DNA from: Anianibacter sp965662745
GTDB lineage: Bacteria; Pseudomonadota; Alphaproteobacteria; Rhodobacterales; Rhodobacteraceae
Assembly: GCA_965662745.1 (NCBI GenBank)
Contig: CBFIJK010000005.1
Span: 1-64,000, forward strand
Direction: 5' to 3'
Length of the DNA stretch: 64,000 nt
The notes under the pieces are model-generated. The model was not told where the DNA came from. It did no database searches and saw nothing but the letters and a program-made list of their open reading frames with translations. This document shows, piece by piece, positions 17,301 through 25,157 of this stretch (its first letter is position 1; each line of letters starts with the position of its first letter). Position numbers and translations under genes: made by a program.

Positions 17301-18013
17301 AGCGAAGAGAAATTGGTTCCGGTGCCGGACCCGTACTTGAAAAGACGCGCCTCGCGGACCCAAAGGTCCATGATGCCGCCGTCATTCACCAGATCGTCTG
17401 ACACGGACTGGATAAAGCAGGCGTGGGGCTGGGGATGCTCGTAGCTCGACTTCGACTTGGTCAGCTTGCCGGTCTTGTAGTCGACATAATAGTGGCCCTG
17501 CGCCGGACCATCGATGCCGTAAGCCCAGTGCAGGCCCGTGTTGAACCACTGCGGGCTATTCGGTGCGGCGCGCTGGGTGGCCAGCATATAGCGCATCTCG
17601 TCGAAATAGGCCGCCGCGTCTTCTTCGGTGGTGAAATAGCCGCCCTTCCAGCCCCAATAGGCCCAGGCGCCCGCCAGGCGGTCGAAGACCTGCTTGGACG
17701 AGCTTTCCCCGACGAAACGTTCGTCTTCGGGCAGGTCCTTCAGCGCGTCCTCATCGGGGACCGAGCGCCACAGGAATTCCGGAACGTTCTTTTCGCGCAC
17801 CTTCTTGAGACGCGCGGGGACACCGGCCTTACGGAAATACTTCTGCGCGATGACGTCGCTGGCCACCTGGCTCCAGCTTCCGGGCACTTCTACGGCATCG
17901 AGCCGGAACACCACCGTGCCATCGGGATTGCGGATCTCCGACACCGTGGTGTTGAAGGCGATCGCCGCGTAGGCGTCCTGTCCGGCAGTGGTGAAAGTGC
18001 GTTCGATCTTCAT
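14339..18013 (-). CDS. nrdJ: Adenosylcobalamin-dependent (class II) ribonucleotide reductase
   Basis: NrdJ reduces ribonucleotides to deoxyribonucleotides using adenosylcobalamin and no oxygen. The 1224-residue protein shows the catalytic region NPCSEYMFLDDTACNLASMN, the SGTGTNFSSLRG segment, the SVIAPTGTIG motif, and a C-terminal zinc-ribbon-like tail with CGECGNYTL and CMKCNTCGGTSGC that also supplies the redox cysteines. ATG 18013 (MKIERTFTTAGQDAY) fits the family; upstream extensions are low-quality sequence. The NrdR box 190 bases upstream suggests NrdR repression. No cobalamin riboswitch is seen in the leader. Confidence 0.96.
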   Translation of the reverse strand: MKIERTFTTAGQDAYAAIAFNTTVSEIRNPDGTVVFRLDAVEVPGSWSQVASDVIAQKYFRKAGVPARLKKVREKNVPEFLWRSVPDEDALKDLPEDERFVGESSSKQVFDRLAGAWAYWGWKGGYFTTEEDAAAYFDEMRYMLATQRAAPNSPQWFNTGLHWAYGIDGPAQGHYYVDYKTGKLTKSKSSYEHPQPHACFIQSVSDDLVNDGGIMDLWVREARLFKYGSGTGTNFSSLRGEGESLSGGGKSSGLMGFLKIGDRAAGAIKSGGTTRRAAKMVICDADHPDIEDFINWKVKEEQKVASLVAGSKMHEQKLNEIFAAIRTFDGSEDGATDPKVNDALKAAIKSAKKNAIPETYVNRVLQYARQGYASIEFPTYDTDWDSEAYASVSGQNSNNSVRVTDAFLKAVREDADWELIRRVDGKVAKTIKARDLWEQIGHAAWACADPGIQFHDTVNAWHTCPEDGAIRGSNPCSEYMFLDDTACNLASMNLLTFYRNSEFQVEEYMHATRLWTLTLEISVTMAQFPSKEIAQLSYDFRTLGLGYANIGGLLMNMGHGYDSDEGRALCGALTAIMTGTSYATSAEIAGELGPFAGYKRNAKHMLRVIRNHRTAAYGKTDGYEDLAVKPVALDHANCPDKRLVELAKASWDEALRMGEEHGFRNAQTSVIAPTGTIGLVMDCDTTGIEPDFALVKFKKLAGGGYFKIINRSVPAALEKIGYTSSQIEEIISYAVGHGTIGNAGGINHTSLMGHGFGPAEIEKIETALPSAFDIRFVFNQWTLGEAFCRETLGIPAEKLADPTFDLLRHLGFTKEAIEAANDHVCGTMTLEGAPHLDPEHYHIFDCANPCGKKGKRFLSVGSHIHMMAAAQSFISGAISKTINMPNDATIEDCQAAYELSWSLGTKANALYRDGSKLSQPLAASLVEDDEEAEEVLATGSTDEKAKVLAEKIIEKVIIKEVISREREKMPQRRRGYTQKANVGGHKVYLRTGEYEDGQLGEIFIDMHKEGAGFRAMMNNFAIAVSVGLQYGVPLEEFVDAFTFTKFEPAGMVQGNDSIKNATSILDYIFRELAVSYLDRTDLAHVKPEGASFDDLGRGEEEGVRNFTEVPNSGGQSPIEVLKQVASTGYLRKRVPHELVVLRGGQSQAVALDANDPVASLQSIVPETRTAGTALASGTVAVDPRTKAKMQGYEGEACGECGNYTLVRNGTCMKCNTCGGTSGCS

Positions 18014-18203
18014 GAGTTCGGTGCCCCGTTTACGTTTTTTGACCTGACCTGCCCTGCCCGGAGCTACGCCCGGTTCGGGATGATGTTCGCGCCGGTCGCG
18101 TGGACCACAGGGACCTGAACCCACACACCACTGAAAGGGATGACGGCGGGTGCCTGCCAAGCGGCAGATCGAATTTGATGATGTTCTGTCCCTGCTGACC
18201 GCA

Positions 18204-18219
18204 CCACTATATATTGTGG
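18204..18219 (-). promoter_or_regulatory. NrdR box upstream of nrdJ
   Basis: CCACTATATATTGTGG closely matches the palindromic NrdR consensus (ACACWATATATWGTGT). A degenerate second box, GCACAAACTGGCGTAG, is at 18235-18250, with centres 31 bases apart. That is three helical turns, the spacing known for paired NrdR boxes. The A+T-rich core could coincide with the -10 region of the nrdJ promoter. Confidence 0.75.
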
Positions 18220-18499
18220 CTCAACGACCGGCCTGCACAAACTGGCGTAGAGAGACCTATAGGGTCAACACCAATTTTTCACATTTGGGCTGCAAAATTG
18301 TGTTGACGAACGCTGCTTCGCAAATGGCGCGAAATGGCGTCTTGCCGTGGCATGCCTTGTCCACAAAACAGTCCCCAAATCGTTAACGCTAAAATCCAAG
18401 CGAAGCGGCATGGTTAACTGGATCTGGTTGGATTTAGGGCGTGCAGGTCGGGACGCTTATGTCGGCGACTCGGGTTTTTACGACCGGCAGAATCAGAAC

Positions 18500-18508
18500 T
18501 TATCCACA
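18500..18508 (+). promoter_or_regulatory. DnaA box (TTATCCACA)
   Basis: A perfect match to the high-affinity DnaA box. A second near match (TTGTCCACA) is at 18357-18365. Two sites are too few for an origin, but DnaA is known to control ribonucleotide reductase genes in other bacteria, so a role in nrdJ regulation is possible. Confidence 0.35.
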
Positions 18509-18644
18509 GGCGTAATTTCCTGCGGGCATCTACATGAGGTGTGAAATTTGCGGCATCTCTACCACATAATGTGCAGGGCGAGCATCAGACGCACTGACCC
18601 GGCGCGCATGCGCGGCAGTTCAGTCACTAGATATGGTGGACTGG

Positions 18645-18718
18645 TCGGGGCGATAGGATTCGAACCTACGACCTACGGTACCCAAAACCGTCGCGCTACC
18701 AGGCTGCGCCACGCCCCG
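18645..18718 (-). tRNA. tRNA-Pro (anticodon TGG)
   Basis: On the minus strand a 74-base cloverleaf begins CGGGGCGTGGCGCAGCCTGG. The acceptor stem CGGGGCG pairs with CGCCCCG followed by discriminator A. The D arm is GCGCAGCCTGGTAGCGC, the anticodon loop is TTTTGGGTA with TGG, and the T arm is GTAGGTTCGAATCCTAT. The CCA end is not encoded. It stands alone, upstream of the nrdJ regulatory region and downstream of the DUF192 gene. Confidence 0.96.
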
Positions 18719-18759
18719 ACGAGGTGCTTCCTACATCCGCATCGCGGCGCTGGAAAGTC

Positions 18760-19230
18760 CTAACCGTCATCGCAGGGCCAAATCGCAAGGTCCTGCTTGA
18801 TCGAAGGGTGTCGCAGTTGGGTACCCGGCGCGATCCCAAGCTGATCCGACAGGCCGCCATTGATCTCAAGCACATATTGGATGCCGTCGCCGCCCGGGAT
18901 AGACGTCTCGTCGAGCGGAACAGCGTTCGCATGCACCCGGCGCACGGTGCCATCGGGGCCGGCAAAGATCATGTCGAGAGGAATCAGAGTGTTGCGCATC
19001 CAGAACGCCACGCGCTGGGGCTGTTCATAGACGAAGAGCATGCCTTTCGAGCGGCTCATCTTTTCGACGAACATCAGGCCTTGCGCACGCTCATTCGGAT
19101 CATCCGCCACCGCGACACCGAAACGGGCCGTGCCGAAATCACCGCGCAATTCGATTTGGTCAGGGGCACAATCCGCGAAACCGGCAGAGGCCCAGACGGC
19201 GATAACTGCCGCGAAACCGATACTCTTCAA
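18760..19230 (-). CDS. DUF192 family exported protein
   Basis: The 156-residue protein has an N-terminal signal peptide (MKSIGFAAVIAVWASAGFA) and a DUF192 domain with the family motifs ERAQGLMFVEKM, KGMLFVYEQPQRVAFWMRNT and LDMIFAGPDG. DUF192 proteins are small, often periplasmic, and of unknown function. The start is a TTG preceded by AAAGGGTGA at good spacing. It begins four bases after the cold-shock gene stop, so the two form an operon. Confidence 0.88.
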   Translation of the reverse strand: MKSIGFAAVIAVWASAGFADCAPDQIELRGDFGTARFGVAVADDPNERAQGLMFVEKMSRSKGMLFVYEQPQRVAFWMRNTLIPLDMIFAGPDGTVRRVHANAVPLDETSIPGGDGIQYVLEINGGLSDQLGIAPGTQLRHPSIKQDLAIWPCDDG

Positions 19231-19234
19231 ACCG

Positions 19235-19780
19235 TCACCCTTTCAGTGCAGCATCCCATGCCAGGATCCGCGCCGCCATGCGACCGCGCTTGCCATCAAC
19301 GATGCGCAGCGTCACCGCTTCACCAGGTTGCAGGTCGGAAAAGCCGGACCGGCGCAACACTTCCATATGTAGGAAAATGTCCTCGTCCTGTCCAAACACG
19401 TTCGCGAAACCAAAGCCCTTGCCCTTGTCGAACCACTTCACGCGGGCCGGTTCCATCGGAGCGTCCAATGCCTCGTCCGGGGTGTTGATCCCGGCCTCGT
19501 CGAGCGTGGATTGGGACGTTTCGGGCGGCTCGACCTCAAGCACGGTAAGCGCCTGTTCCCCACGCGGGGTCTTCTGCGCTTCAAGCCGGATCATGCTGCC
19601 ATCGGCCACCGAACTCTGCCCAAAGTTGCGAAGAACGTTGGCGTGCAGAAGGATGTCCTGGCCCCCGCCCTCGGGTACGACAAAGCCGAACCCCTTGGTC
19701 GGATCGAACCACTTAACATGCCCGAAAACAACCCGAACGTCGCCGTCGCCATCCACCATGTCGCGCATCTCTGCACCCAT
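19235..19780 (-). CDS. Double cold-shock-domain protein
   Basis: The 181-residue protein carries two cold-shock domains separated by an acidic linker. The first has HVKWFDPTKGFGFVVPEGGG (about residues 20-39) and ILLHANVL; the second has RVKWFDKGKGFGFANVFGQD (about 112-131) and IFLHMEVL. These nucleic-acid-binding domains act as RNA chaperones or transcription antiterminators. ATG 19780 follows GAGAGG; a GTG six codons earlier would fall inside the promoter -10 region. The two-domain form is common in alphaproteobacteria. Confidence 0.93.
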   Translation of the reverse strand: MGAEMRDMVDGDGDVRVVFGHVKWFDPTKGFGFVVPEGGGQDILLHANVLRNFGQSSVADGSMIRLEAQKTPRGEQALTVLEVEPPETSQSTLDEAGINTPDEALDAPMEPARVKWFDKGKGFGFANVFGQDEDIFLHMEVLRRSGFSDLQPGEAVTLRIVDGKRGRMAARILAWDAALKG

Positions 19781-19798
19781 ACAACCCACCTCTCGCAC

Positions 19799-19827
19799 TT
19801 ATTATTGCACACGATTAAGTGTATCAA
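19799..19827 (-). promoter_or_regulatory. Promoter of the cold-shock/DUF192 operon
   Basis: On the minus strand TTGATA (19827-19822), a 17-base spacer and TAATAA (19804-19799) match sigma-70 elements. Transcription would start about 12 bases before ATG 19780, leaving a very short leader that still includes GAGG. The surrounding 60 bases are A+T-rich. Confidence 0.55.
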
Positions 19828-19880
19828 AACAATAAAATGCTATTTGTGGATTTCCGGCTGCATTTCGCGCTTCGCGAATG

Positions 19881-20489
19881 TCACGGGTTCAGTCGCGTGA
19901 CGCTCCAGGGATCAGAGACAGTCTTGCGAACCCAGCGAAAACGGTCATGGAGACGGAATTCCCCATCTGCCCAGCACTCTATTTCAATCGGCCTTAACCG
20001 AAAACCTCCCCAAAAGGGTGGGCGTTGCGGATCGGCACCAAGTTCACCTTCTAGCTGTGCGGCACGCGCCCTCAGTGCCTCGCGGCTTTCCAAGGGACGC
20101 GACTGCCGAGACGCCCACGCCCCGATCCGGCTGCCAAGCGGGCGCGAGGTGTAATAGTCATCGGCTTGCGCGCCGTCTTCTATTTCTATCAAACCGCGCA
20201 TTCTGATCTGACGCCGCAAGCTCTTCCAATGGAAGTTGACAGCAGCCTTCCCGGCCTGGATCAGTTCCTGCCCTTTCGCGCTCTCGTAATTGGTATAGAA
20301 AACGATGGCATCGGGCTCGAAATCCTTAACCAGAACGACGCGCACATTCGGCAGTCCGTCCTTGTCGACCGTGGCCAGCGCGACGGCGTTCGGATCGTTG
20401 AGTTCGGCCTCTTGTGCGTCCGTATACCACCGGCTGATGATCTCGAACGGATCATCGCCTGCAAAAATACCGTCCCTCGTTTCGGTCAT
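19881..20489 (-). CDS. pdxH: Pyridoxamine/pyridoxine 5'-phosphate oxidase
   Basis: PdxH uses FMN and oxygen to make pyridoxal 5'-phosphate, the last step of vitamin B6 synthesis and salvage. The 202-residue protein shows DPFEIISRWYTDAQEAE at the N-terminus, the FMN-binding LPNVRVVLVKDF and FYTNYESAKGQEL segments, QIRMRGLIE, SRIGAWASRQS and the C-terminal RLHDRFRW. ATG 20489 follows AAAGGAAA. It is divergent from fabI, with about 100 bases between the starts. Confidence 0.96.
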   Translation of the reverse strand: MTETRDGIFAGDDPFEIISRWYTDAQEAELNDPNAVALATVDKDGLPNVRVVLVKDFEPDAIVFYTNYESAKGQELIQAGKAAVNFHWKSLRRQIRMRGLIEIEDGAQADDYYTSRPLGSRIGAWASRQSRPLESREALRARAAQLEGELGADPQRPPFWGGFRLRPIEIECWADGEFRLHDRFRWVRKTVSDPWSVTRLNP

Positions 20490-20588
20490 GATCGCATTTC
20501 CTTTCGCCGCTTGGGCCCGCGCTGTCTTGATGAAGGTCAGGGAATGTCCTAGACGACCCACCACCGGAATGTGAGCGAGGGGCATCGA

Positions 20589-21395
20589 ATGTCAACGGAG
20601 CTGATGGCAGGCAAGCGCGGCCTGATCATGGGATTGGCCAACGACAAGTCGATTGCCTGGGGCATTGCCAAGGCCTGCGCCGACGCGGGCGCCGAGCTTG
20701 CCTTTTCCTACCAGGGTGACGCGCTGAAAAAACGGGTCGATCCGCTGGCCGCCTCACTGGGATCGACGCTGGTTCTGCCCTGCGATGTCGGGGACGAAGC
20801 GTCCCTTGATGCGCTCTTCGCATCCCTCAAGGACGAATGGGGCAACCTTGATTTCGTCGTCCACGCCATCGGCTTTTCCGACAAGAGCGAGCTGCGCGGT
20901 CGCTATGTCGACACCAGCCGCGACAATTTCCGCGTCTCGATGGATATCTCGGTCTATTCTTTCACCGCCGTGATGCAACGCGCCGAAAAGATGATGGGCC
21001 CGGGCGGCAGCGCGCTGACCCTTACCTATTACGGCGCTGAAAAGGTCATGCCGCATTACAACGTGATGGGCGTCGCCAAGGCCGCGCTCGAGGCGTCAGT
21101 GCAGTACATGGCTGAAGACCTTGGCAAGGACGGCATCCGCGTCAACGCGATCAGCGCCGGGCCGATCAAGACGCTGGCCGCAAGCGGCATCGGCGATTTC
21201 CGCTACATCATGAAGTGGAACGAATACAACTCGCCGCTGCGCCGCAACGTGACGATCGACGATGTGGGCCGCTCGGCGCTGTATCTCCTGTCCGATCTCG
21301 GCTCTGGCGTCACGGGCGAGAACCTGCATGTCGATGCAGGCTATCACGTCGTGGGCATGAAGGCCGTCGACGCGCCTGATATCGAGAAGGGTTAA
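20589..21395 (+). CDS. fabI: Enoyl-[acyl-carrier-protein] reductase (NADH)
   Basis: FabI reduces trans-2-enoyl-ACP in the last step of each fatty-acid elongation cycle and is the triclosan target in many bacteria. The 268-residue SDR-fold protein has the GLIMGLANDKSIAWGIAKA cofactor motif and the catalytic Tyr157-x6-Lys164 (YNVMGVAK), plus the SAGPIKTLAASGI substrate loop. ATG 20589 follows GAGGGG. It heads a compact set with gpt and an aminotransferase; the gaps are only five and four bases. Confidence 0.96.
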   Translation: MSTELMAGKRGLIMGLANDKSIAWGIAKACADAGAELAFSYQGDALKKRVDPLAASLGSTLVLPCDVGDEASLDALFASLKDEWGNLDFVVHAIGFSDKSELRGRYVDTSRDNFRVSMDISVYSFTAVMQRAEKMMGPGGSALTLTYYGAEKVMPHYNVMGVAKAALEASVQYMAEDLGKDGIRVNAISAGPIKTLAASGIGDFRYIMKWNEYNSPLRRNVTIDDVGRSALYLLSDLGSGVTGENLHVDAGYHVVGMKAVDAPDIEKG

Positions 21396-21400
21396 GCGCC

Positions 21401-21904
21401 ATGTCCGATTTCCTGCCCCATGAAAAAGGCTTCCACGTCAGCTGGGACCAGATCCACCGCGACAGCCGGGCGCTTGCGTGGCGGCTTGACGGGCAAGGCC
21501 CCGATGACGGCGCTTGGCGCGCGGTCGTCGCCATCACGCGCGGCGGCATGGCGCCTGCGATGATCGTCAGCCGGGAACTTGGCATCCGCACCGTCGATAC
21601 CGTCAGCGTGAAATCCTACGATCACCAGTCCCAATCCGAGGCGCAGGTGATCAAGTCGCCGGACGCCGAGATGATGGGCGACGGCACCGGGATCCTCGTC
21701 GTCGACGATCTCGTCGACACCGGCAAGACGCTGGAACTTGTGCGCAATCTCTATCCCAAGGCGCATTTCGCCACCGTCTATGCCAAGCCCAAGGGCCGCC
21801 CGCAGGTCGATACCTTCATCACCGAGGTCAGCCAGGACACCTGGATTTTCTTCCCCTGGGACATGGCCTTGCAATATGTCGAGCCCTATCGCGGGCGCGA
21901 CTGA
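21401..21904 (+). CDS. gpt: Xanthine (xanthine-guanine) phosphoribosyltransferase
   Basis: The enzyme salvages xanthine, guanine or hypoxanthine to nucleotides with PRPP. The 167-residue protein has the phosphoribosyltransferase fold with the PRPP motif ILVVDDLVDTGKT at about residues 97-109 and AITRGGMAPAMIVSREL near residue 45. The C-terminal WIFFPWDM matches the Gpt family. It lies five bases after fabI. Confidence 0.93.
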   Translation: MSDFLPHEKGFHVSWDQIHRDSRALAWRLDGQGPDDGAWRAVVAITRGGMAPAMIVSRELGIRTVDTVSVKSYDHQSQSEAQVIKSPDAEMMGDGTGILVVDDLVDTGKTLELVRNLYPKAHFATVYAKPKGRPQVDTFITEVSQDTWIFFPWDMALQYVEPYRGRD

Positions 21905-21908
21905 CGGT

Positions 21909-23093
21909 ATGGCCCCGCTGCGCCCGCTCAACCCCGCGATGGCGGCGACCGGGCGGCCGCCGATCATGGAAGCCTTGCGCTGGCGGGCCGAAGCGCCGCC
22001 GCCCGCGGACCTTCCGCTGTTGAATTTCAGCCAGGCCGCCCCGGCAGAGGCCCCGCCCCTGCCCCTTCGCCGTGAAATCGCCCGCATCGCGATGGATGAG
22101 CCAGAGGCGCATCTTTACGGCCCCGATCTGGGTCTTCCGGCCCTGCGCGCCGAGATCGCCGCCGAATGGTCGCGCGCCTATGGCGGCGCGGTGCGCGACG
22201 CGCAAGTCGCGATCACATCGGGCTGCAACCAGGCTTTCACGGCGGCGCTTGCGACGCTTGCGGGCGCGGGGGATGAGGTGATCCTGCCAGTGCCGTGGTA
22301 CTTCAACCACAAGATGGCGCTGGATATGGCCGGGATCGGCACGGTTCCCTTGAAGACCCGCGCCGGACTGATCCCGGATGCCGAGGATGCCCGTGCGCTG
22401 ATCACGGATCGCACCCGTGCCATCGTTCTCGTTACCCCCAACAATCCGGGCGGCGCGGAATATCCGGCGAGTGCAGTGCGCGCCTTCTTCGATCTGTGCC
22501 GCGAAAAGGGCCTCGCTCTGATCCTCGACGAGACCTACCGCGATTTCGACAGCCGCGACGGCGCGGTCCACGATCTGTTTCAGGACCCCGATTGGGACGA
22601 CACGCTGATTCAGATGTATTCCTTTTCCAAGGCCTATCGCCTGACCGGCCACCGTATCGGCGCCATGACCGCCTCGGAGGCGCGGCTCGCCGAGGTCGAG
22701 AAATACATCGACACGGTCACGATCTGCCCCAACCAGATCGGCCAGCGTGCCGCGCTTTGGGGAATGCGCAACCTTCGCGACTGGCTGGCCGAGCAGCGGG
22801 CCGAGATCCTGGCGCGTCGTGATGCTGTCGCCGCCGAAATGCAGCGCCTGCCGGGATGGGAGCTTTTGGGCCTTGGCGCTTATTTCGCCTATGTCCGGCA
22901 CCCGTTCGACATGGCCTCCGACACGCTCTGCCGCCGTCTTGTCACAGAGGCGGGGGTCCTGATCCTGCCCGCGACGATGTTCCGCCCCGAAGACGACCGG
23001 GACGCGGCGAAAGAAGTTCGGATCGCTTTCGCCAATGCGGACGCAGACGGGATCGCGCAGCTGTTCGATCGGTTGGCGGGGTTCAAGGCTTAG
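21909..23093 (+). CDS. PLP-dependent class I/II aminotransferase
   Basis: The 394-residue protein is a fold-type I aminotransferase. It has TSGCNQAFTAALATLAG, the conserved Asn in VTPNNPGG, the cofactor Asp in LILDETYRDF and the Schiff-base Lys in YSFSKAYRLTGHRIG. C-terminal RIAFAN supplies the carboxylate-binding Arg. Substrate cannot be assigned; the family includes aspartate and aromatic aminotransferases. The start at ATG 21909 is four bases after the gpt stop. Confidence 0.88.
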   Translation: MAPLRPLNPAMAATGRPPIMEALRWRAEAPPPADLPLLNFSQAAPAEAPPLPLRREIARIAMDEPEAHLYGPDLGLPALRAEIAAEWSRAYGGAVRDAQVAITSGCNQAFTAALATLAGAGDEVILPVPWYFNHKMALDMAGIGTVPLKTRAGLIPDAEDARALITDRTRAIVLVTPNNPGGAEYPASAVRAFFDLCREKGLALILDETYRDFDSRDGAVHDLFQDPDWDDTLIQMYSFSKAYRLTGHRIGAMTASEARLAEVEKYIDTVTICPNQIGQRAALWGMRNLRDWLAEQRAEILARRDAVAAEMQRLPGWELLGLGAYFAYVRHPFDMASDTLCRRLVTEAGVLILPATMFRPEDDRDAAKEVRIAFANADADGIAQLFDRLAGFKA

Positions 23094-23289
23094 GCAGACG
23101 TCGGGCGAAAAGCCCCGCTTGGAAACTGGCCAAAGGCCGCCGCGCATCGGCAATGCCCAGCTTGTGCCAATGACCACGAGTTGAAGTCTCAAGCCAAGCA
23201 AAACCCCCTTGTCTCTTGCCCAACCCTTGCTCAGCACCCGCCAAGCGCATAGACATCGCGGGATCAAAAATTCAGGGCGACGGCGCATC

Positions 23290-25143
23290 ATGGCAAGCAT
23301 CGGAAAGAGCAAGGGATCGAAGGCAGCAGTCTGGGTCATCCTCGCACTTCTCATCATCGGTCTCATGGGCTTTGGCACCGCGAATTTCGGGGGCGGGACG
23401 CGCGACCTTGGCACGGTGGGCGACACGCCCGTGCCGATCGACCGCTATGCGCGCGAGTTGAACCAGGAACTGCGCACGCTCAGCCAGCGCACCGGCCAGA
23501 ATTTCACCTTCGCCGAGGCGCAGTCGCTGGGAATCGACCGCATCGTTCTGGGCCGCGTGGTCGAGCAGGTTGCAATCGAGGATGAAGCGGCGCGTATCGG
23601 CGTGTCGGTCGGCGACGAGAACCTGCGCGAGCAGATCGTCCAGATCCCCGCATTTCAGGGCGTCGACGGCAATTTCGACCGCCAGTCCTACAGCTTCGCG
23701 CTGGAAAATTCCGGGCTGACGGCGGCGGGCTTTGAATCGACGCTCCGCTCGGAAGTGGCGCGCACCATCCTGCAAGGCGCGGTGATCGCGGGCACCCCGA
23801 CGCCGGACAGCTATGTCGACGCGCTGATGACCTATATCGCCGAAACCCGCGAGGCGACTTTTGCGGTGCTCCAGCCGTCCGCTCTGGAAGAGCCGGTGGC
23901 AGTGCCGACCGAGTCTGACCTTCAGGCCTATTACGATGAAAACCCCACCGAATTCACCAGCCCCGAAACGCGCGTCGTCACCTATGCCGCGCTGACGCCC
24001 GACATGGTGGCAGATGAGGTCGAAGTGCCCGAGGACGAGCTGCGCGCACTTTATGAGGACCGGTCAGAGCAATACGACATCCCCGAGCGCCGCCTTGTGG
24101 AACGGCTGGTCTTCGGCTCGACCGAGGATGCCGCCGCCGCGAAAGATCGGATCGACGCGGGCGAGACCGATTTTGACACCGTGGTCGAAGATCGCGGCCT
24201 GTCGCTTGATGACGTGGACATGGGCGACGTGGCCCGGGGCGATCTGTCCGGCGCGGCTGCCGATGCGGTCTTCGGCCTTGAGGAACCGGGCGTCGTTGGC
24301 CCGGTCGACACGTCCCTTGGACCGGCGCTGTTCCGCATGAACGCGATCCTGTCGGCCCGCCAGACCAGCTTTGAAGACGCCCGCGAAGAACTGACCGAAG
24401 AGCTGGCAGCCGAAGAGGCGCAGCGCCTTGTCGATGCTCAGATCGACGTGGTCGATGACGAACTTGCCGGCGGCGCGTCGCTCGAAGAGCTGGCAAACAC
24501 CACGCCGCTGGAGTTGAACCAGATCGAACTGACGCCCGGAAGCACCGAGGGCATCGCCGCAGACGCCGCCTTCCGCGAGGCGGTCAACGCGGCGGCCATC
24601 GGCGATTTCCCCGAGGTGCTTAACCTCGACGAGGGCGGCATCTTTGCGCTGCGCCTCGATGAGGTGCGTGAGCCGACCTTGCAGCCCTTCGACGAGGTCC
24701 GCAATCAAGTGGCCGAGGCCTGGACGCAGCAGGCGACCACCGACGCACTGGCCGATCTTGCCGAAACCTACGCCGCACGCCTGAATGACGGCGAAGCCTT
24801 TGGCGCGCTCGGCCTGTCGAGCCGCTCGCAAGCGGGCATCACGCGTCAAGGCTCGTTGATGGGCGCGCCTCAGGGCACGGTCGAGGCCATTTTCGCGCTG
24901 AACGAGGGCGAGGCCGATGTCGTCACTGGCGGCGGCGCTGTCGCTGTGGTTCTCCTCGACGCGATCGACAGCCCCGACCCTGAAGCCTCGGAAACCGCCA
25001 GCCTGCGTGGCCAGATTGCCGAACAAAGCGCCCAGTCCCTTGGCGCAGACATGCTGGCGGCCTTTACCCAGGCGGTCGAGAACCGGGCGGGCATCCAGCT
25101 CGACCAGAATATCCTCAACCAGGTCAACGCGAACTTCCGCTGA
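23290..25143 (+). CDS. PpiD-like periplasmic peptidyl-prolyl isomerase/chaperone
   Basis: The 617-residue protein is anchored by one N-terminal membrane segment (VWVILALLIIGLMGFGTANF, about residues 14-33) with the rest in the periplasm. An N-terminal SurA-like chaperone region is followed by a parvulin-like PPIase region in the middle (about residues 250-370) and a C-terminal helical part. The protein is strongly acidic. PpiD-type proteins help newly exported envelope proteins fold at the Sec translocon. ATG 23290 was chosen over an upstream start because it places the membrane anchor at the N-terminus. It precedes trpE by 14 bases. Confidence 0.87.
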   Translation: MASIGKSKGSKAAVWVILALLIIGLMGFGTANFGGGTRDLGTVGDTPVPIDRYARELNQELRTLSQRTGQNFTFAEAQSLGIDRIVLGRVVEQVAIEDEAARIGVSVGDENLREQIVQIPAFQGVDGNFDRQSYSFALENSGLTAAGFESTLRSEVARTILQGAVIAGTPTPDSYVDALMTYIAETREATFAVLQPSALEEPVAVPTESDLQAYYDENPTEFTSPETRVVTYAALTPDMVADEVEVPEDELRALYEDRSEQYDIPERRLVERLVFGSTEDAAAAKDRIDAGETDFDTVVEDRGLSLDDVDMGDVARGDLSGAAADAVFGLEEPGVVGPVDTSLGPALFRMNAILSARQTSFEDAREELTEELAAEEAQRLVDAQIDVVDDELAGGASLEELANTTPLELNQIELTPGSTEGIAADAAFREAVNAAAIGDFPEVLNLDEGGIFALRLDEVREPTLQPFDEVRNQVAEAWTQQATTDALADLAETYAARLNDGEAFGALGLSSRSQAGITRQGSLMGAPQGTVEAIFALNEGEADVVTGGGAVAVVLLDAIDSPDPEASETASLRGQIAEQSAQSLGADMLAAFTQAVENRAGIQLDQNILNQVNANFR

Positions 25144-25157
25144 CGAAAGACACAAAG

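Larger units (their letters stand above)
18014..18644. other. Long nrdJ/tRNA-Pro intergenic region with regulatory motifs, no convincing gene
   Basis: This 630-base stretch holds no reading frame I would support; the open frames have no recognisable product. It carries a strong NrdR box at 18204-18219 with a weaker partner at 18235-18250, a DnaA-box match TTATCCACA at 18500-18508, a one-mismatch version TTGTCCACA at 18357-18365, a CtrA-like TTAACCAT on the minus strand at 18410-18417, and GANTC methylation sites at 18467 and 18490. It is locally more A+T-rich than the genes around it. Confidence 0.6.

Noticed and set aside
14321..17401. A 1026-codon open frame on the plus strand opposite nrdJ
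   Set aside because: It is a G+C-driven shadow of nrdJ with no recognisable domain; nrdJ itself is certain.
18014..18203. Cobalamin riboswitch in the nrdJ leader
   Set aside because: I looked for the B12-box core on the minus strand and found no convincing match. NrdR boxes explain the regulation better.
18150..18386. Short plus-strand frame of 78 codons upstream of nrdJ
   Set aside because: It overlaps the NrdR box region, lacks an SD and has no recognisable product.
18340..18520. Chromosomal replication origin
   Set aside because: Only one perfect and one imperfect DnaA box, no unwinding element cluster and no typical origin neighbours.
21828..23426. A 532-codon minus-strand frame opposite the aminotransferase gene
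   Set aside because: Antisense shadow; the plus-strand aminotransferase has all catalytic motifs.
25144..25157. Tryptophan leader-peptide attenuator before trpE
   Set aside because: Only 14 bases separate the ppiD-like gene and trpE, with no Trp-codon leader or terminator.
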